Part shown: positions 48,550 to 56,848 of the stretch, in pieces
Position numbering within the stretch: the first letter of the stretch is position 1
How the letters are laid out: each line of letters starts with the position of its first letter
Assembly (NCBI RefSeq): GCF_001180185.1
Contig: NZ_CVSS01000043.1
Span: 62,001-126,000 of the forward strand
Origin: Candidatus Pelagibacter communis
GTDB taxonomy: Bacteria > Pseudomonadota > Alphaproteobacteria > Pelagibacterales > Pelagibacteraceae
Reading direction: 5' to 3'
DNA: 64,000 nt
The notes under the pieces: model-generated
Databases searched by the model: none
What the model saw: the letters and a program-made list of their open reading frames with translations, nothing else
Told to the model about the DNA's origin: nothing
Program-made: the position numbers and the translations under genes

Positions 48550-49512
48550 ATGAAAATATTAGTTATTCAAAATAGAATGGGTATTGGAGATAATATTATG
48601 TTTCTGCCCTTCATAGAAGCAATAAGTAAAAAATTTAATACACCTGTTAATTTAATGGTTCGCAAAAGTTCTAAAGCAGAAGAATATTTAGAATACACAA
48701 ATTATATAAATAAAATATTCACCCTACAAAGAGAAAAAAATTCGAAAGGGAAACATGACGGATTATTGGGGAGTATGAATTTGATTAAAGATCTAAAAAT
48801 TGAAAAATTTGATAAAATTTTTATATTCAATTCATCTTTAAGATTTAGATTAATTGCAAAATTGGCAGGTATAAATGAAGTTTATCAATATCCTCTTTTC
48901 AGTAAAAAAAAACAACATATTACAGAGACTGCTAAAAAATTTATTAAGGATACAATTGACATTAACAAATTTAATGATCCAAAAATTTTCATACAAGATG
49001 ATAAATTAACAGAAGTTTCATCTAAGTTTGAAATAAAAAAACAAGATACAAATATTCTTTTAGGTATTGGTGGATCTGGACCTACTAAACGAATCCCAGC
49101 AAACATATTTTTAGAATTTATGGAAGATTTAACCAAAATCAAAAAATGTAGATTTTTTCTAGCTACAGGTAATGATAAAGATGAACAATTAATTTTGAAT
49201 AAAATTTTAAATTCAAAATTAGGAAATCTATGTACTCCGTTAGACTTTATGAGTATCAAAGAAACATTACCAATTATAAAAAGTTGTGATGCTGCAATTT
49301 GTAATGATACAAGTTACAGTCATTTATCAGCTGCACTTGGAGTAAATACGATTACTTTAATGGCAGACACCCCTTTAATTTATGGCTCTTATAGTTCTAA
49401 AATGCACCCTGTTATTCCAGATGGAGTAGAAGAAGTAACCCATAACACTCTAGGAAGAGATAAAATTAATCCAAAAAAAATTTTTGAAAAATTAATTAAA
49501 ATATTGAATTAA
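48550..49512 (+). CDS. Glycosyltransferase family 9 (heptosyltransferase-like)
   Basis: A 320-residue GT-B enzyme of the ADP-heptose:LPS heptosyltransferase family. Starts ILVIQNRMGIGDNIMFLPF, has LLGIGGSGPTKRIPANIF in the middle and AICNDTSYSHLSAALGVNTITLM near the nucleotide site. The actual sugar is not clear. It shares a TTAA stop with the convergent J-domain gene. Confidence 0.88.
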   Translation: MKILVIQNRMGIGDNIMFLPFIEAISKKFNTPVNLMVRKSSKAEEYLEYTNYINKIFTLQREKNSKGKHDGLLGSMNLIKDLKIEKFDKIFIFNSSLRFRLIAKLAGINEVYQYPLFSKKKQHITETAKKFIKDTIDINKFNDPKIFIQDDKLTEVSSKFEIKKQDTNILLGIGGSGPTKRIPANIFLEFMEDLTKIKKCRFFLATGNDKDEQLILNKILNSKLGNLCTPLDFMSIKETLPIIKSCDAAICNDTSYSHLSAALGVNTITLMADTPLIYGSYSSKMHPVIPDGVEEVTHNTLGRDKINPKKIFEKLIKILN

Positions 49513-50012
49513 GAAATATCTTTTAAAACAATTTCTTTAGCTTCATTAACGATAGCTGACAATCGTGAGGTTTCAGGAGATACATCAGGATGAATTTTTT
49601 TTTGAATTTTAGTGTAAGCATCCTTCACCTCCTTTTGAGTAACTCTTTTATTTCTTTCCAAATTTAGAATCTTGTAGGCTTCATCGACTGTTAAATTAGA
49701 TTGATTATTAGTTTGCATGTTTTGAAAAGAAAAACGTCCAGAGTTTCTTAATGTTTGTATTAATCTAAATAATGAAATTAATTGAAAAATTGAAAGGCCT
49801 TTTAATTTTAATAAAGCTAAACTAGCTAAAGTTAAGGGTAAGGTTAATAAATATCTCCCTCCTATAGCAAATAATACTGCAAGTAAAATTAAGCCTATTA
49901 TGAGAATTACCCTCATACCTTTAGAGATTTTTTTTGAGGAAATAGTGGTAAATTTTTTCAATAAAAAATAAAAAATGGTTAAAATAACTAATGTATAAAT
50001 TGCTATATTCAT
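49509..50012 (-). CDS. Membrane-anchored J-domain protein (DnaJ/TIM14-like)
   Basis: A 167-residue protein with hydrophobic helices near residues 3-18 and 32-70, then a C-terminal J-domain: VDEAYKILNLER, KEVKDAYTKIQKKIHPDVSPE with the HPD triad that activates Hsp70 ATPase. The layout (helix first, J-domain last) resembles alphaproteobacterial relatives of mitochondrial TIM14. Only 16 bases separate its start from the divergent ptrB start. Confidence 0.88.
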   Translation of the reverse strand: MNIAIYTLVILTIFYFLLKKFTTISSKKISKGMRVILIIGLILLAVLFAIGGRYLLTLPLTLASLALLKLKGLSIFQLISLFRLIQTLRNSGRFSFQNMQTNNQSNLTVDEAYKILNLERNKRVTQKEVKDAYTKIQKKIHPDVSPETSRLSAIVNEAKEIVLKDIS

Positions 50013-50028
50013 ATATTTCCTCTGATAA

Positions 50029-52104
50029 ATGAAATTACCACAATTAGAAAAAAAACCTGAACTAAAATCTTGTCATGATGTCACTTGGGAAGATAATTAT
50101 AGTTGGATCCATCAGGATAATATTCTTGAGGTTTTAAAAGATAGCTCCAAGCTACTTCCAGATGTTAGGAAATATCTTGAAGAAGAAAATAGTTTTACAG
50201 AACATAATTTAAAAGACACAAAAAAATATCAGAAAATCTTATTTGATGAAATTAAAGGTAGAATAAAGTTAGATGATGAATCATTAAAATTTAAAGACAA
50301 AGAATATGAATATTGGACTAAAACGACTGCACTAGGAAATTACTCCATAAAACTAAGAAAGAAAATTGGGAGTGATAAAGTTGAAGAATTTTGGAATGGT
50401 GATGAGGAAAAAGAGAAATTAAAAACTGAATATTTCGGTGTAGGTGATTTAGAGGTAAGTTATAATGACAAACTTTTAGGTTATTCTTTAGATTTAAAGG
50501 GATCTGAATATTATACAATTTACGTAAGAAATATTACCTCAGGAAAATTAGTCACTGAGAAAATAGAAGAAACAAGTGGAAGTATTACTTTTAGTTTGGA
50601 CGACCAATATTTTTTTTATTCAAAGCTTGATGAATTTCATAGACCAAGAAAAATATTTAGACACAAAATTGGATCATCAGTCAAAGATGATGAGCTTGTT
50701 TTTGAGGAGAAAAGTGAAGCATTTACTGTAGGCATAAGTTTGAGTTCAGATGAAAAATATTTTTTTATTACAACATCAGATCATAATACTTCTGAACAAT
50801 ACTACTTTGAGGTAACAGAAAAAAATCCAAAGCCAAAATTAATTATAAAAAGAAAAAAGGGTGTAATTTATTCAGTCAATTCTTGGGATGGATATTTTTA
50901 TTGTCATACTAATGATGATGCAGAGGATTTCAAAATCGAGAGATGTGATGATTTATCAAATCAAAAGTGGGAAATTTATATAGCAGCTAAAGAAGAGGTT
51001 TTAATCGGAGGATTAATATTTTTAAATGATTGGATTATCAGAGGGGAAAAATCAAATGCATTAGGAAAATTATTTGTAAGAAATAAACAAACAGGAATTG
51101 AGGAAGAATTAAAATTTACTGACGAAACTGTGATTGTGCCCAGTGTTTCATTGATACAAAGAAATAAAAATACTGACTCAGTTCACTTGTCATATTCGTC
51201 TCCGAAAACACCAGGTAAAACTTATTTATACAATTTAAAAACAAAAGAAAAAAAATTAGTAAAAGAACAAGAAATCCCATCTGGTCATAATCCAGATGAC
51301 TATATAGTCGAAAGACTAGAGTGCCCTTCTCACGATGGAAGATTAGTTCCACTTACAATTACTAGACACAAAAAAACAAAAATTAATGGTTCAGCTAATT
51401 TACTTTTATACGGTTATGGGTCATATGGAAGTTCAATGACTCCAGATTTTTCCTCAACTAGATTGAGTTTAATTGACAGAGATATTATTTGGGTAACTGC
51501 ACATATTAGAGGAGGAATGGAAAAAGGAATGAAATGGTGGAAAGAAGGAAAGCTTCTTAATAAAAAAAATACATTTGAAGATTATATTCACGTAGCAAAG
51601 TTTTTGATTGAAAAAGGATATTCATCGAAAGGAAAGATTATTGGTATGGGTGGATCAGCTGGTGGTTTATTAATGGGTGCAGTGGTTAATCAATCCCCAG
51701 AATTATTTCTTGGAATTGTTATGGCTGTGCCGTTTGTTGACTCATTAACAACTAACTTGGATCATTCTTTACCTCTTACTGTTGGAGAATTTGATGAATT
51801 CGGGAATGCAAAAGATAAAAAAGAACATTTTGATTATATTTATTCTTATGCTCCATATAACAACATCAAAAAAATGGATTATCCTCACATGTTAATTACA
51901 ACAAGCTTAAGTGATAATAGAGTATTATTTGATGAACCAGCAAAATTTACAGCCAAACTTAGAGATCTAAAAACAGATAATAACTTGCTTTTATTAAAAA
52001 CCGAGATGAACGCGGGCCACGGAGGTAAATCAGGTAGAGATGGCGCCATAGAAGAAATGGCTTTTGACTATGCATTTATATTGAAGATCTCTGGAAAAAT
52101 TTAA
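50029..52104 (+). CDS. ptrB: Oligopeptidase B (prolyl oligopeptidase family, S9A)
   Basis: A 691-residue serine peptidase with an N-terminal beta-propeller and a C-terminal alpha/beta hydrolase. Catalytic serine in GMGGSAGGLLMG (around residue 547), aspartate in SLSDNRVLFDEPAKF, histidine in NAGHGGKSGRDG. The FDEPAKF and GHGGKSGR blocks point to oligopeptidase B, which cleaves short peptides after basic residues. Length as expected. Confidence 0.93.
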   Translation: MKLPQLEKKPELKSCHDVTWEDNYSWIHQDNILEVLKDSSKLLPDVRKYLEEENSFTEHNLKDTKKYQKILFDEIKGRIKLDDESLKFKDKEYEYWTKTTALGNYSIKLRKKIGSDKVEEFWNGDEEKEKLKTEYFGVGDLEVSYNDKLLGYSLDLKGSEYYTIYVRNITSGKLVTEKIEETSGSITFSLDDQYFFYSKLDEFHRPRKIFRHKIGSSVKDDELVFEEKSEAFTVGISLSSDEKYFFITTSDHNTSEQYYFEVTEKNPKPKLIIKRKKGVIYSVNSWDGYFYCHTNDDAEDFKIERCDDLSNQKWEIYIAAKEEVLIGGLIFLNDWIIRGEKSNALGKLFVRNKQTGIEEELKFTDETVIVPSVSLIQRNKNTDSVHLSYSSPKTPGKTYLYNLKTKEKKLVKEQEIPSGHNPDDYIVERLECPSHDGRLVPLTITRHKKTKINGSANLLLYGYGSYGSSMTPDFSSTRLSLIDRDIIWVTAHIRGGMEKGMKWWKEGKLLNKKNTFEDYIHVAKFLIEKGYSSKGKIIGMGGSAGGLLMGAVVNQSPELFLGIVMAVPFVDSLTTNLDHSLPLTVGEFDEFGNAKDKKEHFDYIYSYAPYNNIKKMDYPHMLITTSLSDNRVLFDEPAKFTAKLRDLKTDNNLLLLKTEMNAGHGGKSGRDGAIEEMAFDYAFILKISGKI

Positions 52105-52113
52105 ATTTTATAT

Positions 52114-52141
52114 CTTGAAAAAAATAAAATAACTCCCATAT
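52114..52141 (+). promoter_or_regulatory. Heat-shock (RpoH-type) promoter of hsp20
   Basis: CTTGAAA at 52114-52120 and TCCCATAT at 52134-52141 with 13 bases between, a near-perfect sigma-32 pattern and the same spacing as before groES. The transcript would begin near 52148, giving a leader of about 56 bases. Confidence 0.8.
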
Positions 52142-52148
52142 AAATTTT

Positions 52149-52199
52149 GTTGGTCGCCTAATGGGGCTAACAATAAATAAACTTGCTTAACAAAGGAGG
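52149..52199 (+). promoter_or_regulatory. ROSE-like RNA thermometer in the hsp20 leader
   Basis: Two hairpins fill the leader. Hairpin I: 52149-52158 pairs with 52163-52171 (nine pairs, one bulged G at 52156, loop TAAT). Hairpin II: CTTGCTT at 52182-52188 pairs with AAGGAG at 52193-52198, with G52185 bulged and loop AACA, so the ribosome site AAGGAGG is hidden. The UUGCU-against-AGGA arrangement with a bulged G is the hallmark of ROSE elements, which melt on heating. The leader is shorter than classic ROSE leaders. Confidence 0.65.
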
Positions 52200-52204
52200 A
52201 TATT

Positions 52205-52651
52205 ATGACAAGTAAGGATTTATCTATATTCAACTCACTAAGACCTTTTTCAATTGGTTTTGACGATATGTTTGACCAATTTGAAAATATGCTTGGTAAT
52301 GGTTCTTTGACTATGCAGTCAAACTACCCACCTTATAACATCAGAAAAACTGGTAAGGATAATTATGCAATCGAAGTTGCTTTAGCTGGTTTTAATAAAA
52401 ACGATGTTGAAGTTGAGTTTGAAGATAATTTATTAACCGTTAGAACTAAACAGGTTAATAAATCTGAAAATAATAATGCTGATGGAGAAATAATTCACAA
52501 AGGTATTTCTCAAAGACAATTTGCCAGATCATTTACTATAGCTGATGATGTAAAAGTTAATGGTGCTGAGTTAAAAGATGGTCTTTTAACAATATCTTGT
52601 GAAAGAATTGTTCCTGAGCACAAAAAAAGAAAACTTATTGAAATTAAATAA
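52205..52651 (+). CDS. Small heat shock protein Hsp20
   Basis: A 148-residue alpha-crystallin-family holdase, like IbpA. N-terminus SLRPFSIGFDDMFDQFE, alpha-crystallin domain with NYAIEVALAGFNKNDVEVEFEDNLL in its first half, and ELKDGLLTISCER followed by a C-terminal IEIK tail (the IxI anchor is reduced to IEI). It binds unfolding proteins during heat stress. Expression appears controlled at two levels, by an RpoH-type promoter and by a hairpin over its ribosome site. Confidence 0.95.
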   Translation: MTSKDLSIFNSLRPFSIGFDDMFDQFENMLGNGSLTMQSNYPPYNIRKTGKDNYAIEVALAGFNKNDVEVEFEDNLLTVRTKQVNKSENNNADGEIIHKGISQRQFARSFTIADDVKVNGAELKDGLLTISCERIVPEHKKRKLIEIK

Positions 52652-52663
52652 GTATACCTTGCT

Positions 52664-52684
52664 TGCGGAGATAAATTCTCCGCA
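52664..52684. terminator. Hairpin between hsp20 and the convergent lipoprotein gene
   Basis: TGCGGAGA at 52664-52671 pairs with TCTCCGCA at 52677-52684 around TAAAT, eight pairs. It is G+C-rich for this genome and sits in the 38-base gap between two convergent genes, as a two-way terminator would. Neither side has a clear T run, so it may instead protect the transcript ends. Confidence 0.55.
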
Positions 52685-52689
52685 GGTAA

Positions 52690-52995
52690 TCAAAAGCAAC
52701 CTTTAGAAACAAATCCAATAACAATCAATTTTGAGTTTACCTCAAATCTTCTTTCGCAAGGTATTCCGTATTTTTTTGTGTTATAAACTAAGACTAAATT
52801 ACCTTTTTCATTTTTAAAATCTTCATCTGGGCTACCCAAACTGCTTTTTAAATTCTGAGAGGACTTACCTATAAATGCACTTAATTTTTTATTTTCCTTC
52901 TCAACAATAGCGTCAGTTTTTTGCTTAATTGTCTGACAACTCAATAAAGAAAATGTTATAATTACACTTAAAATTGAGATCTTAATTTTTTTCAT
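52690..52995 (-). CDS. Small putative lipoprotein
   Basis: A 101-residue protein with a signal peptide and lipobox LLSC (lipid-modified C20). The mature part has a helical segment (QKTDAIVEKENKKLSAFIG) and a short beta-rich end with two further cysteines (GIPCERRFEV and KGCF), which might form a disulfide. LGSPDEDFKNEKGNLVLVYNT recalls the SmpA/OmlA (BamE) beta-alpha fold, but the match is weak. I chose the ATG at 52995; an upstream frame start would only extend the signal peptide. Confidence 0.7.
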   Translation of the reverse strand: MKKIKISILSVIITFSLLSCQTIKQKTDAIVEKENKKLSAFIGKSSQNLKSSLGSPDEDFKNEKGNLVLVYNTKKYGIPCERRFEVNSKLIVIGFVSKGCF

Positions 52996-53122
52996 AATTT
53001 TATAATAACAACCTAAATATGGCATAAATATAAACTTGTAAGTTGAAATATGTGAATAACCTTTAATTTAAAAAGGTATATTTTAAGAGAATCTAATAGT
53101 TATTTTATTAACAGGAGGAATT

Positions 53123-54433
53123 ATGCTCGATAAATATTTTAATTATAAAAAACATAACACAGATTTTAAAACTGAAGTAATTGCCGGTCTAACTACATTT
53201 TTGACAATGGCATATATAATGTTTTTAAATCCTTTCATTTTATCTGGTGAATTTGCTGGACCAGAGAAGGGCTTTTTTGATTTTGGAGCCGTTTATACAG
53301 CAACAATTTTAGCAACAGCTTTGGCTTGTTTTATAATGGCTTTTTATGGAAAAACTTGGCCAATAGGTCTAGCTCCAGGTATGGGTATAAACGCTTTTGT
53401 AGCTTTTGGAGTTTGTGCTGGAATGGGATACACACCGCAAGAGGCATTAGGCGCTGTATTGGTTGCTGGTGTGTTATTCTTAATCATATCTCTCACACCA
53501 ATTCGTGCATGGTTAATTAACTCAATACCAAAAAGTCTTAAATTGGGAATTGGAGCTGGTATTGGTTTGTTTCTTGCTATAATTGGTTTGCAAATAATGG
53601 AGGTAGTTGTTGATAATCCAGTAACTTTAGTTCAATTAGGAAATCTAAGTGATCCATTAGTATTGTTAGGATGTGCAACATTTATAGCAATTATTGTATT
53701 AGATAAAATGAATGTGAAGGGTAATATTATCATAGGTATTTTAGTATTTAGTATAATTGCATGGGCAACTGGATTAGCTAAATTTAATGGAATTGCTAGT
53801 GCTCCACCACCAATGACATATCTTTTTGAATTTGATTTATCTGCTGCAATGACTGCTGGTATGTCTACAGTAATATTTACTCTTTTATTCATTGACTTTT
53901 TTGACACTGCAGGAACTTTAACTTCTGTGGCTAATGTAGCAGGCAAAGTTGGAAAAGATGGCAAGGTCCAAGATATTAATAAAGCTATGTTATCTGATAG
54001 TGTAAGTACTGTTGCTGGTGCAATGATGGGAACCACGACTGTTACAAGTTATGTAGAATCTGGAGCAGGTGTAAAAGCTGGAGGGAAAACTGGAATGACA
54101 TCTTTAGTAATTGGATTGTTATTTTTAGCTTGTATATTTTTTGCTCCTTTGGCTACAAGTCTTCCGAAACAAATTGATGGTGCAGCTTTATTGTTCGTAT
54201 CAGTTCTTTTTATAAGAAATATAACTGATATTGAATGGAATGATATTTCAGAGTCAGCTCCTGCAATACTTGCTATGATATCAATGCCTTTAACTTATAG
54301 TATTAGTAATGGTATTGCTCTAGCCTTTGTTTCATACGCTTTAATCAAAATATTTACTGGTAAGTTTTCAAAAACTTCACCAGCAATATGGGTAGTTGCT
54401 ATATTAAGTGTTATAAGTTTCGTAGTTGCTTAA
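53123..54433 (+). CDS. Purine permease of the NCS2/AzgA family
   Basis: A 436-residue protein with about 12 to 14 membrane helices. Conserved parts are EVIAGLTTFLTMAYIMFLNP at the N-terminus, GLAPGMGINAFVAFGVC, the DFFDTAGTL block and GTTTVTSYVESGAGVKAGG, together diagnostic of AzgA/PbuG adenine, guanine or hypoxanthine carriers. A strong ribosome site (CAGGAGGAA) lies before the ATG. Its neighbour end-to-end is a purine phosphoribosyltransferase, which suggests a salvage route from uptake to nucleotide. Confidence 0.93.
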   Translation: MLDKYFNYKKHNTDFKTEVIAGLTTFLTMAYIMFLNPFILSGEFAGPEKGFFDFGAVYTATILATALACFIMAFYGKTWPIGLAPGMGINAFVAFGVCAGMGYTPQEALGAVLVAGVLFLIISLTPIRAWLINSIPKSLKLGIGAGIGLFLAIIGLQIMEVVVDNPVTLVQLGNLSDPLVLLGCATFIAIIVLDKMNVKGNIIIGILVFSIIAWATGLAKFNGIASAPPPMTYLFEFDLSAAMTAGMSTVIFTLLFIDFFDTAGTLTSVANVAGKVGKDGKVQDINKAMLSDSVSTVAGAMMGTTTVTSYVESGAGVKAGGKTGMTSLVIGLLFLACIFFAPLATSLPKQIDGAALLFVSVLFIRNITDIEWNDISESAPAILAMISMPLTYSISNGIALAFVSYALIKIFTGKFSKTSPAIWVVAILSVISFVVA

Positions 54434-54443
54434 AAATTACTTT

Positions 54444-54469
54444 ATAGGGCTAGTTTTTTCTAGCCCTAT
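54444..54469. terminator. Two-way terminator hairpin between permease and phosphoribosyltransferase
   Basis: ATAGGGCTAG at 54444-54453 pairs perfectly with CTAGCCCTAT at 54460-54469 around TTTTTT, ten pairs. The right arm contains the TAG stop of the minus-strand phosphoribosyltransferase gene. On the plus strand it is followed by T-rich sequence; on the minus strand A/T-rich sequence follows too. Confidence 0.8.
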
Positions 54470-55002
54470 TCATTTCTACTTTTAATGTCTTGAATTGATA
54501 ATTCTTCATAATGCTCCGTAGGTTGAACTATCCATGGATCTGATTTCAGCCTTACTGGACAAAAATCTGGCTCAAAAGTTGAAGACTTTTTTTTCCATAA
54601 ACAAGCTGTTTTGACTTCATTAATGAAATCTTTTGTAGGTCCATAATTTTTTAACCACTCAATACTTTTGTTTAAGGTCAGACCTGTATCAGAGAGATCA
54701 TCAATTAAAAGTACTCTTTTGAAATCCTCATTGTTTGCCAAAGAACTTATCTCCCTTGCGAACATTAATTGACCTTGCTGATCCTCCATTCCCTTGCCAG
54801 AATAACTTTGAATAACAATATACGCTATGGGCAGCTTAAGGATTCTAGATAAAATATCTATGATGGGAGCGGCACCTCTCATAATTCCCACTAAAACCGT
54901 AGGTTTATAATTTTTATGTATTTGAATTGCTAATTTTTCAACAATTTTAGTATATTCTTCAAAAGTAATAATTAATTTATCGGCCATGAAATTTTTTATC
55001 AT
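54466..55002 (-). CDS. Purine phosphoribosyltransferase (Gpt-like)
   Basis: A 178-residue type I phosphoribosyltransferase. PRPP motif RVLLIDDLSDTGLTL (about residues 97-111) and GIMRGAAPIIDILSRIL, with FCPVRLKSDPWIVQPTEHYEEL near the end fitting xanthine-guanine or hypoxanthine enzymes. It likely turns guanine, xanthine or hypoxanthine into nucleotides. The start may be the ATG at 55002 or at 54987 (MADKLIITF). Confidence 0.85.
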   Translation of the reverse strand: MIKNFMADKLIITFEEYTKIVEKLAIQIHKNYKPTVLVGIMRGAAPIIDILSRILKLPIAYIVIQSYSGKGMEDQQGQLMFAREISSLANNEDFKRVLLIDDLSDTGLTLNKSIEWLKNYGPTKDFINEVKTACLWKKKSSTFEPDFCPVRLKSDPWIVQPTEHYEELSIQDIKSRNE

Positions 55003-55035
55003 ATAAAAAAAATTAAAAAAGATTAAAAAGAAATT

Positions 55036-55926
55036 ATGAAAATTTTTGATTGTTTTATGTATTTTGATGAAGAAATTGTTCTAGATTTAAGATTAAATAC
55101 ATTAAATGATTATATTGATTATTTTGTTATAGTTGAGAGTTCATTCACTCACAAAGGCAATAAAAGAAAATTAAAGTTTGATCCCACAAAGTTTACAAAA
55201 TTTAGAGATAAGATAATTTATTTAGTATATGATAATGAGCCAGATAATATTGAGAAAATTAATGATAATGATAGTGAGTCTGAGAAATCAAGAAAATTTA
55301 TTTTTAATGCTGCTTATAGAGAAAATGGACAAAGAAATTATTTAGAAAAAGGTCTCATTAAATCTAAAGACAATGACTTAATATTAGTATCTGATGTAGA
55401 TGAAATTCCAAATTTAGAAAAATTTGATTTTAAAAAGATTAAAGAAAAGATAATCCTATTCCAGCAGGATATGTTTTATTACAAATTCAATCTTAAATTA
55501 CCTAACTTGGTATGGTCCGGTACCAAAGGATGTAGAAAAAAAGATTTGATAAACCCTCAATGGCTAAGAAACATTAAAGATAGAAAATATTCTTTTTTTC
55601 GATTTGACACTTTTTTTTCAAAAACAAAATATTCGAACATAAAATTTATAAGCAATGGTGGTTGGCACTTCTCAAATATTAAGAATGCTAGTGATATCGA
55701 ATTTAAATTAAGATCTTACCTTCATCACAGAGAATTTGATGAAAATCCTATGACAGTCCAAGAAATTGAGAAAATTATTAAAAATAAACAAGCTATATAT
55801 GATCTAAAAGTCGACAAAAGAATAAATAAAATTGGTGATGGTAGCAAATTAGAAAATTATCCAACTTATAAATTACCAAAATATTTACAGTTAAACATCA
55901 GTAAATTTGAGAAATGGATTGACTAA
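55036..55926 (+). CDS. Glycosyltransferase family 17 (N-acetylglucosaminyltransferase-like)
   Basis: A 296-residue protein matching GT17, the family of eukaryotic beta-1,4-mannosyl-glycoprotein GlcNAc transferase (MGAT3). N-terminus KIFDCFMYFDEEIVLDLRL and DYFVIVESSFTHKG, a DVDE-type metal motif in VSDVDEIPN, and GGWHFSNIK are family features. In bacteria such enzymes usually decorate surface sugars; the acceptor is unknown. It abuts a DUF1330 gene. Confidence 0.85.
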   Translation: MKIFDCFMYFDEEIVLDLRLNTLNDYIDYFVIVESSFTHKGNKRKLKFDPTKFTKFRDKIIYLVYDNEPDNIEKINDNDSESEKSRKFIFNAAYRENGQRNYLEKGLIKSKDNDLILVSDVDEIPNLEKFDFKKIKEKIILFQQDMFYYKFNLKLPNLVWSGTKGCRKKDLINPQWLRNIKDRKYSFFRFDTFFSKTKYSNIKFISNGGWHFSNIKNASDIEFKLRSYLHHREFDENPMTVQEIEKIIKNKQAIYDLKVDKRINKIGDGSKLENYPTYKLPKYLQLNISKFEKWID

Positions 55927-56226
55927 ATGAACAAAGGTTATTGGATAAGTTTATATACAAAGATTAACAATATGGAAAATCTAAAAAAATATGCAAAAAT
56001 AGTTACGCCCATAATAAAAAATTATGGAGGTATTCCATTAGTAAGGGGTGGTAAATTTCAAACTTTTGATGGAGATGAATTTATTAGAACTGTAATTTGG
56101 GAATTTCCAAGTTTCGAAAAAGCTTTTGAATGTTACAACTCAAAGCAATATCAAGATGGATGGTCAATAGCCAAAGATACAACTACCAGACACATGCAGA
56201 TAGTTGAGGGCTTTAATACTGAATAG
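55927..56226 (+). CDS. DUF1330 family protein
   Basis: A 99-residue ferredoxin-like fold protein. Begins KGYWISLYTKI, then GGIPLVRGGKFQTF and VIWEFPSFEKAFECYNSKQYQ, the DUF1330 pattern. Function unknown; structures in the family form dimers. It follows the GT17 gene with no gap and overlaps the convergent AlkA-like gene by 14 bases. Confidence 0.9.
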   Translation: MNKGYWISLYTKINNMENLKKYAKIVTPIIKNYGGIPLVRGGKFQTFDGDEFIRTVIWEFPSFEKAFECYNSKQYQDGWSIAKDTTTRHMQIVEGFNTE

Positions 56227-56848
56227 GCTCTGGATCTATACTTCTCCACAAATACCAAGTAGCCACAGAACAATAAGGTGAAAATCTTTTTTTAAGCAAA
56301 TTAATAAAACTTATGGGTGGTAAATATTTTTTATTATAATTTTTTGATATAGCTCTTAATAGACCAATATCTTGAACGGGCCATATATCTGGTCTGTTAT
56401 AAGTGAATAATAATATCATTTCTGCTGACCACCTTCCAATTTGTTTTAAGTCAGACAAATATTCAATTGCCTCTTCATCGCTCATTTTAATTATTAGTTT
56501 GGGATTAAAAGATTTGTTAAGTATCTTTTTAGCTAAATTTTTAATTCCCAAAACTTTTTGACGACTTAAACCACAGCTCTTTAATTGACTAAAAGTTAAT
56601 TTTGAGACACTTTTAGCATTAATTCTATTATTACATTTTTTTTTAAATTTAAAAAAAACTGAATTAGCAGCTACTACACTTATTTGTTGTCCAATTATAC
56701 TCTTACATAAAGAAAAAAAAATATCTCTTCTTGTTGTTAGAATAATCTCTGAAGGGCCTTGATAATTTCGAATTAATTTTGACATTATTTTATCTTTTCT
56801 AGACAAATATTTTTTAGCTTTTTTCCAGTATTTAGGAACTTTAGTCAT
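56213..56848 (-). CDS. DNA-3-methyladenine glycosylase II (AlkA-like)
   Basis: A 211-residue HhH-GPD DNA glycosylase. Helix-hairpin-helix in LKQIGRWSAEMILLF followed by the catalytic aspartate in WPVQDIGLLRAI, and IGQQISVVAANSVF as the substrate-helix block. It removes alkylated bases. Short relative to E. coli AlkA, lacking its N-terminal domain, as in many bacterial homologues. It overlaps the upstream DMT gene by 8 bases. Confidence 0.9.
   Translation of the reverse strand: MTKVPKYWKKAKKYLSRKDKIMSKLIRNYQGPSEIILTTRRDIFFSLCKSIIGQQISVVAANSVFFKFKKKCNNRINAKSVSKLTFSQLKSCGLSRQKVLGIKNLAKKILNKSFNPKLIIKMSDEEAIEYLSDLKQIGRWSAEMILLFTYNRPDIWPVQDIGLLRAISKNYNKKYLPPISFINLLKKRFSPYCSVATWYLWRSIDPEPIQY

Noticed and set aside
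53026-53122. A possible purine riboswitch before the purine permease
   Set aside because: The 97-base gap holds only a six-pair AT-rich hairpin (53059-53077); the three-way junction and conserved loops of known purine riboswitches are not seen.
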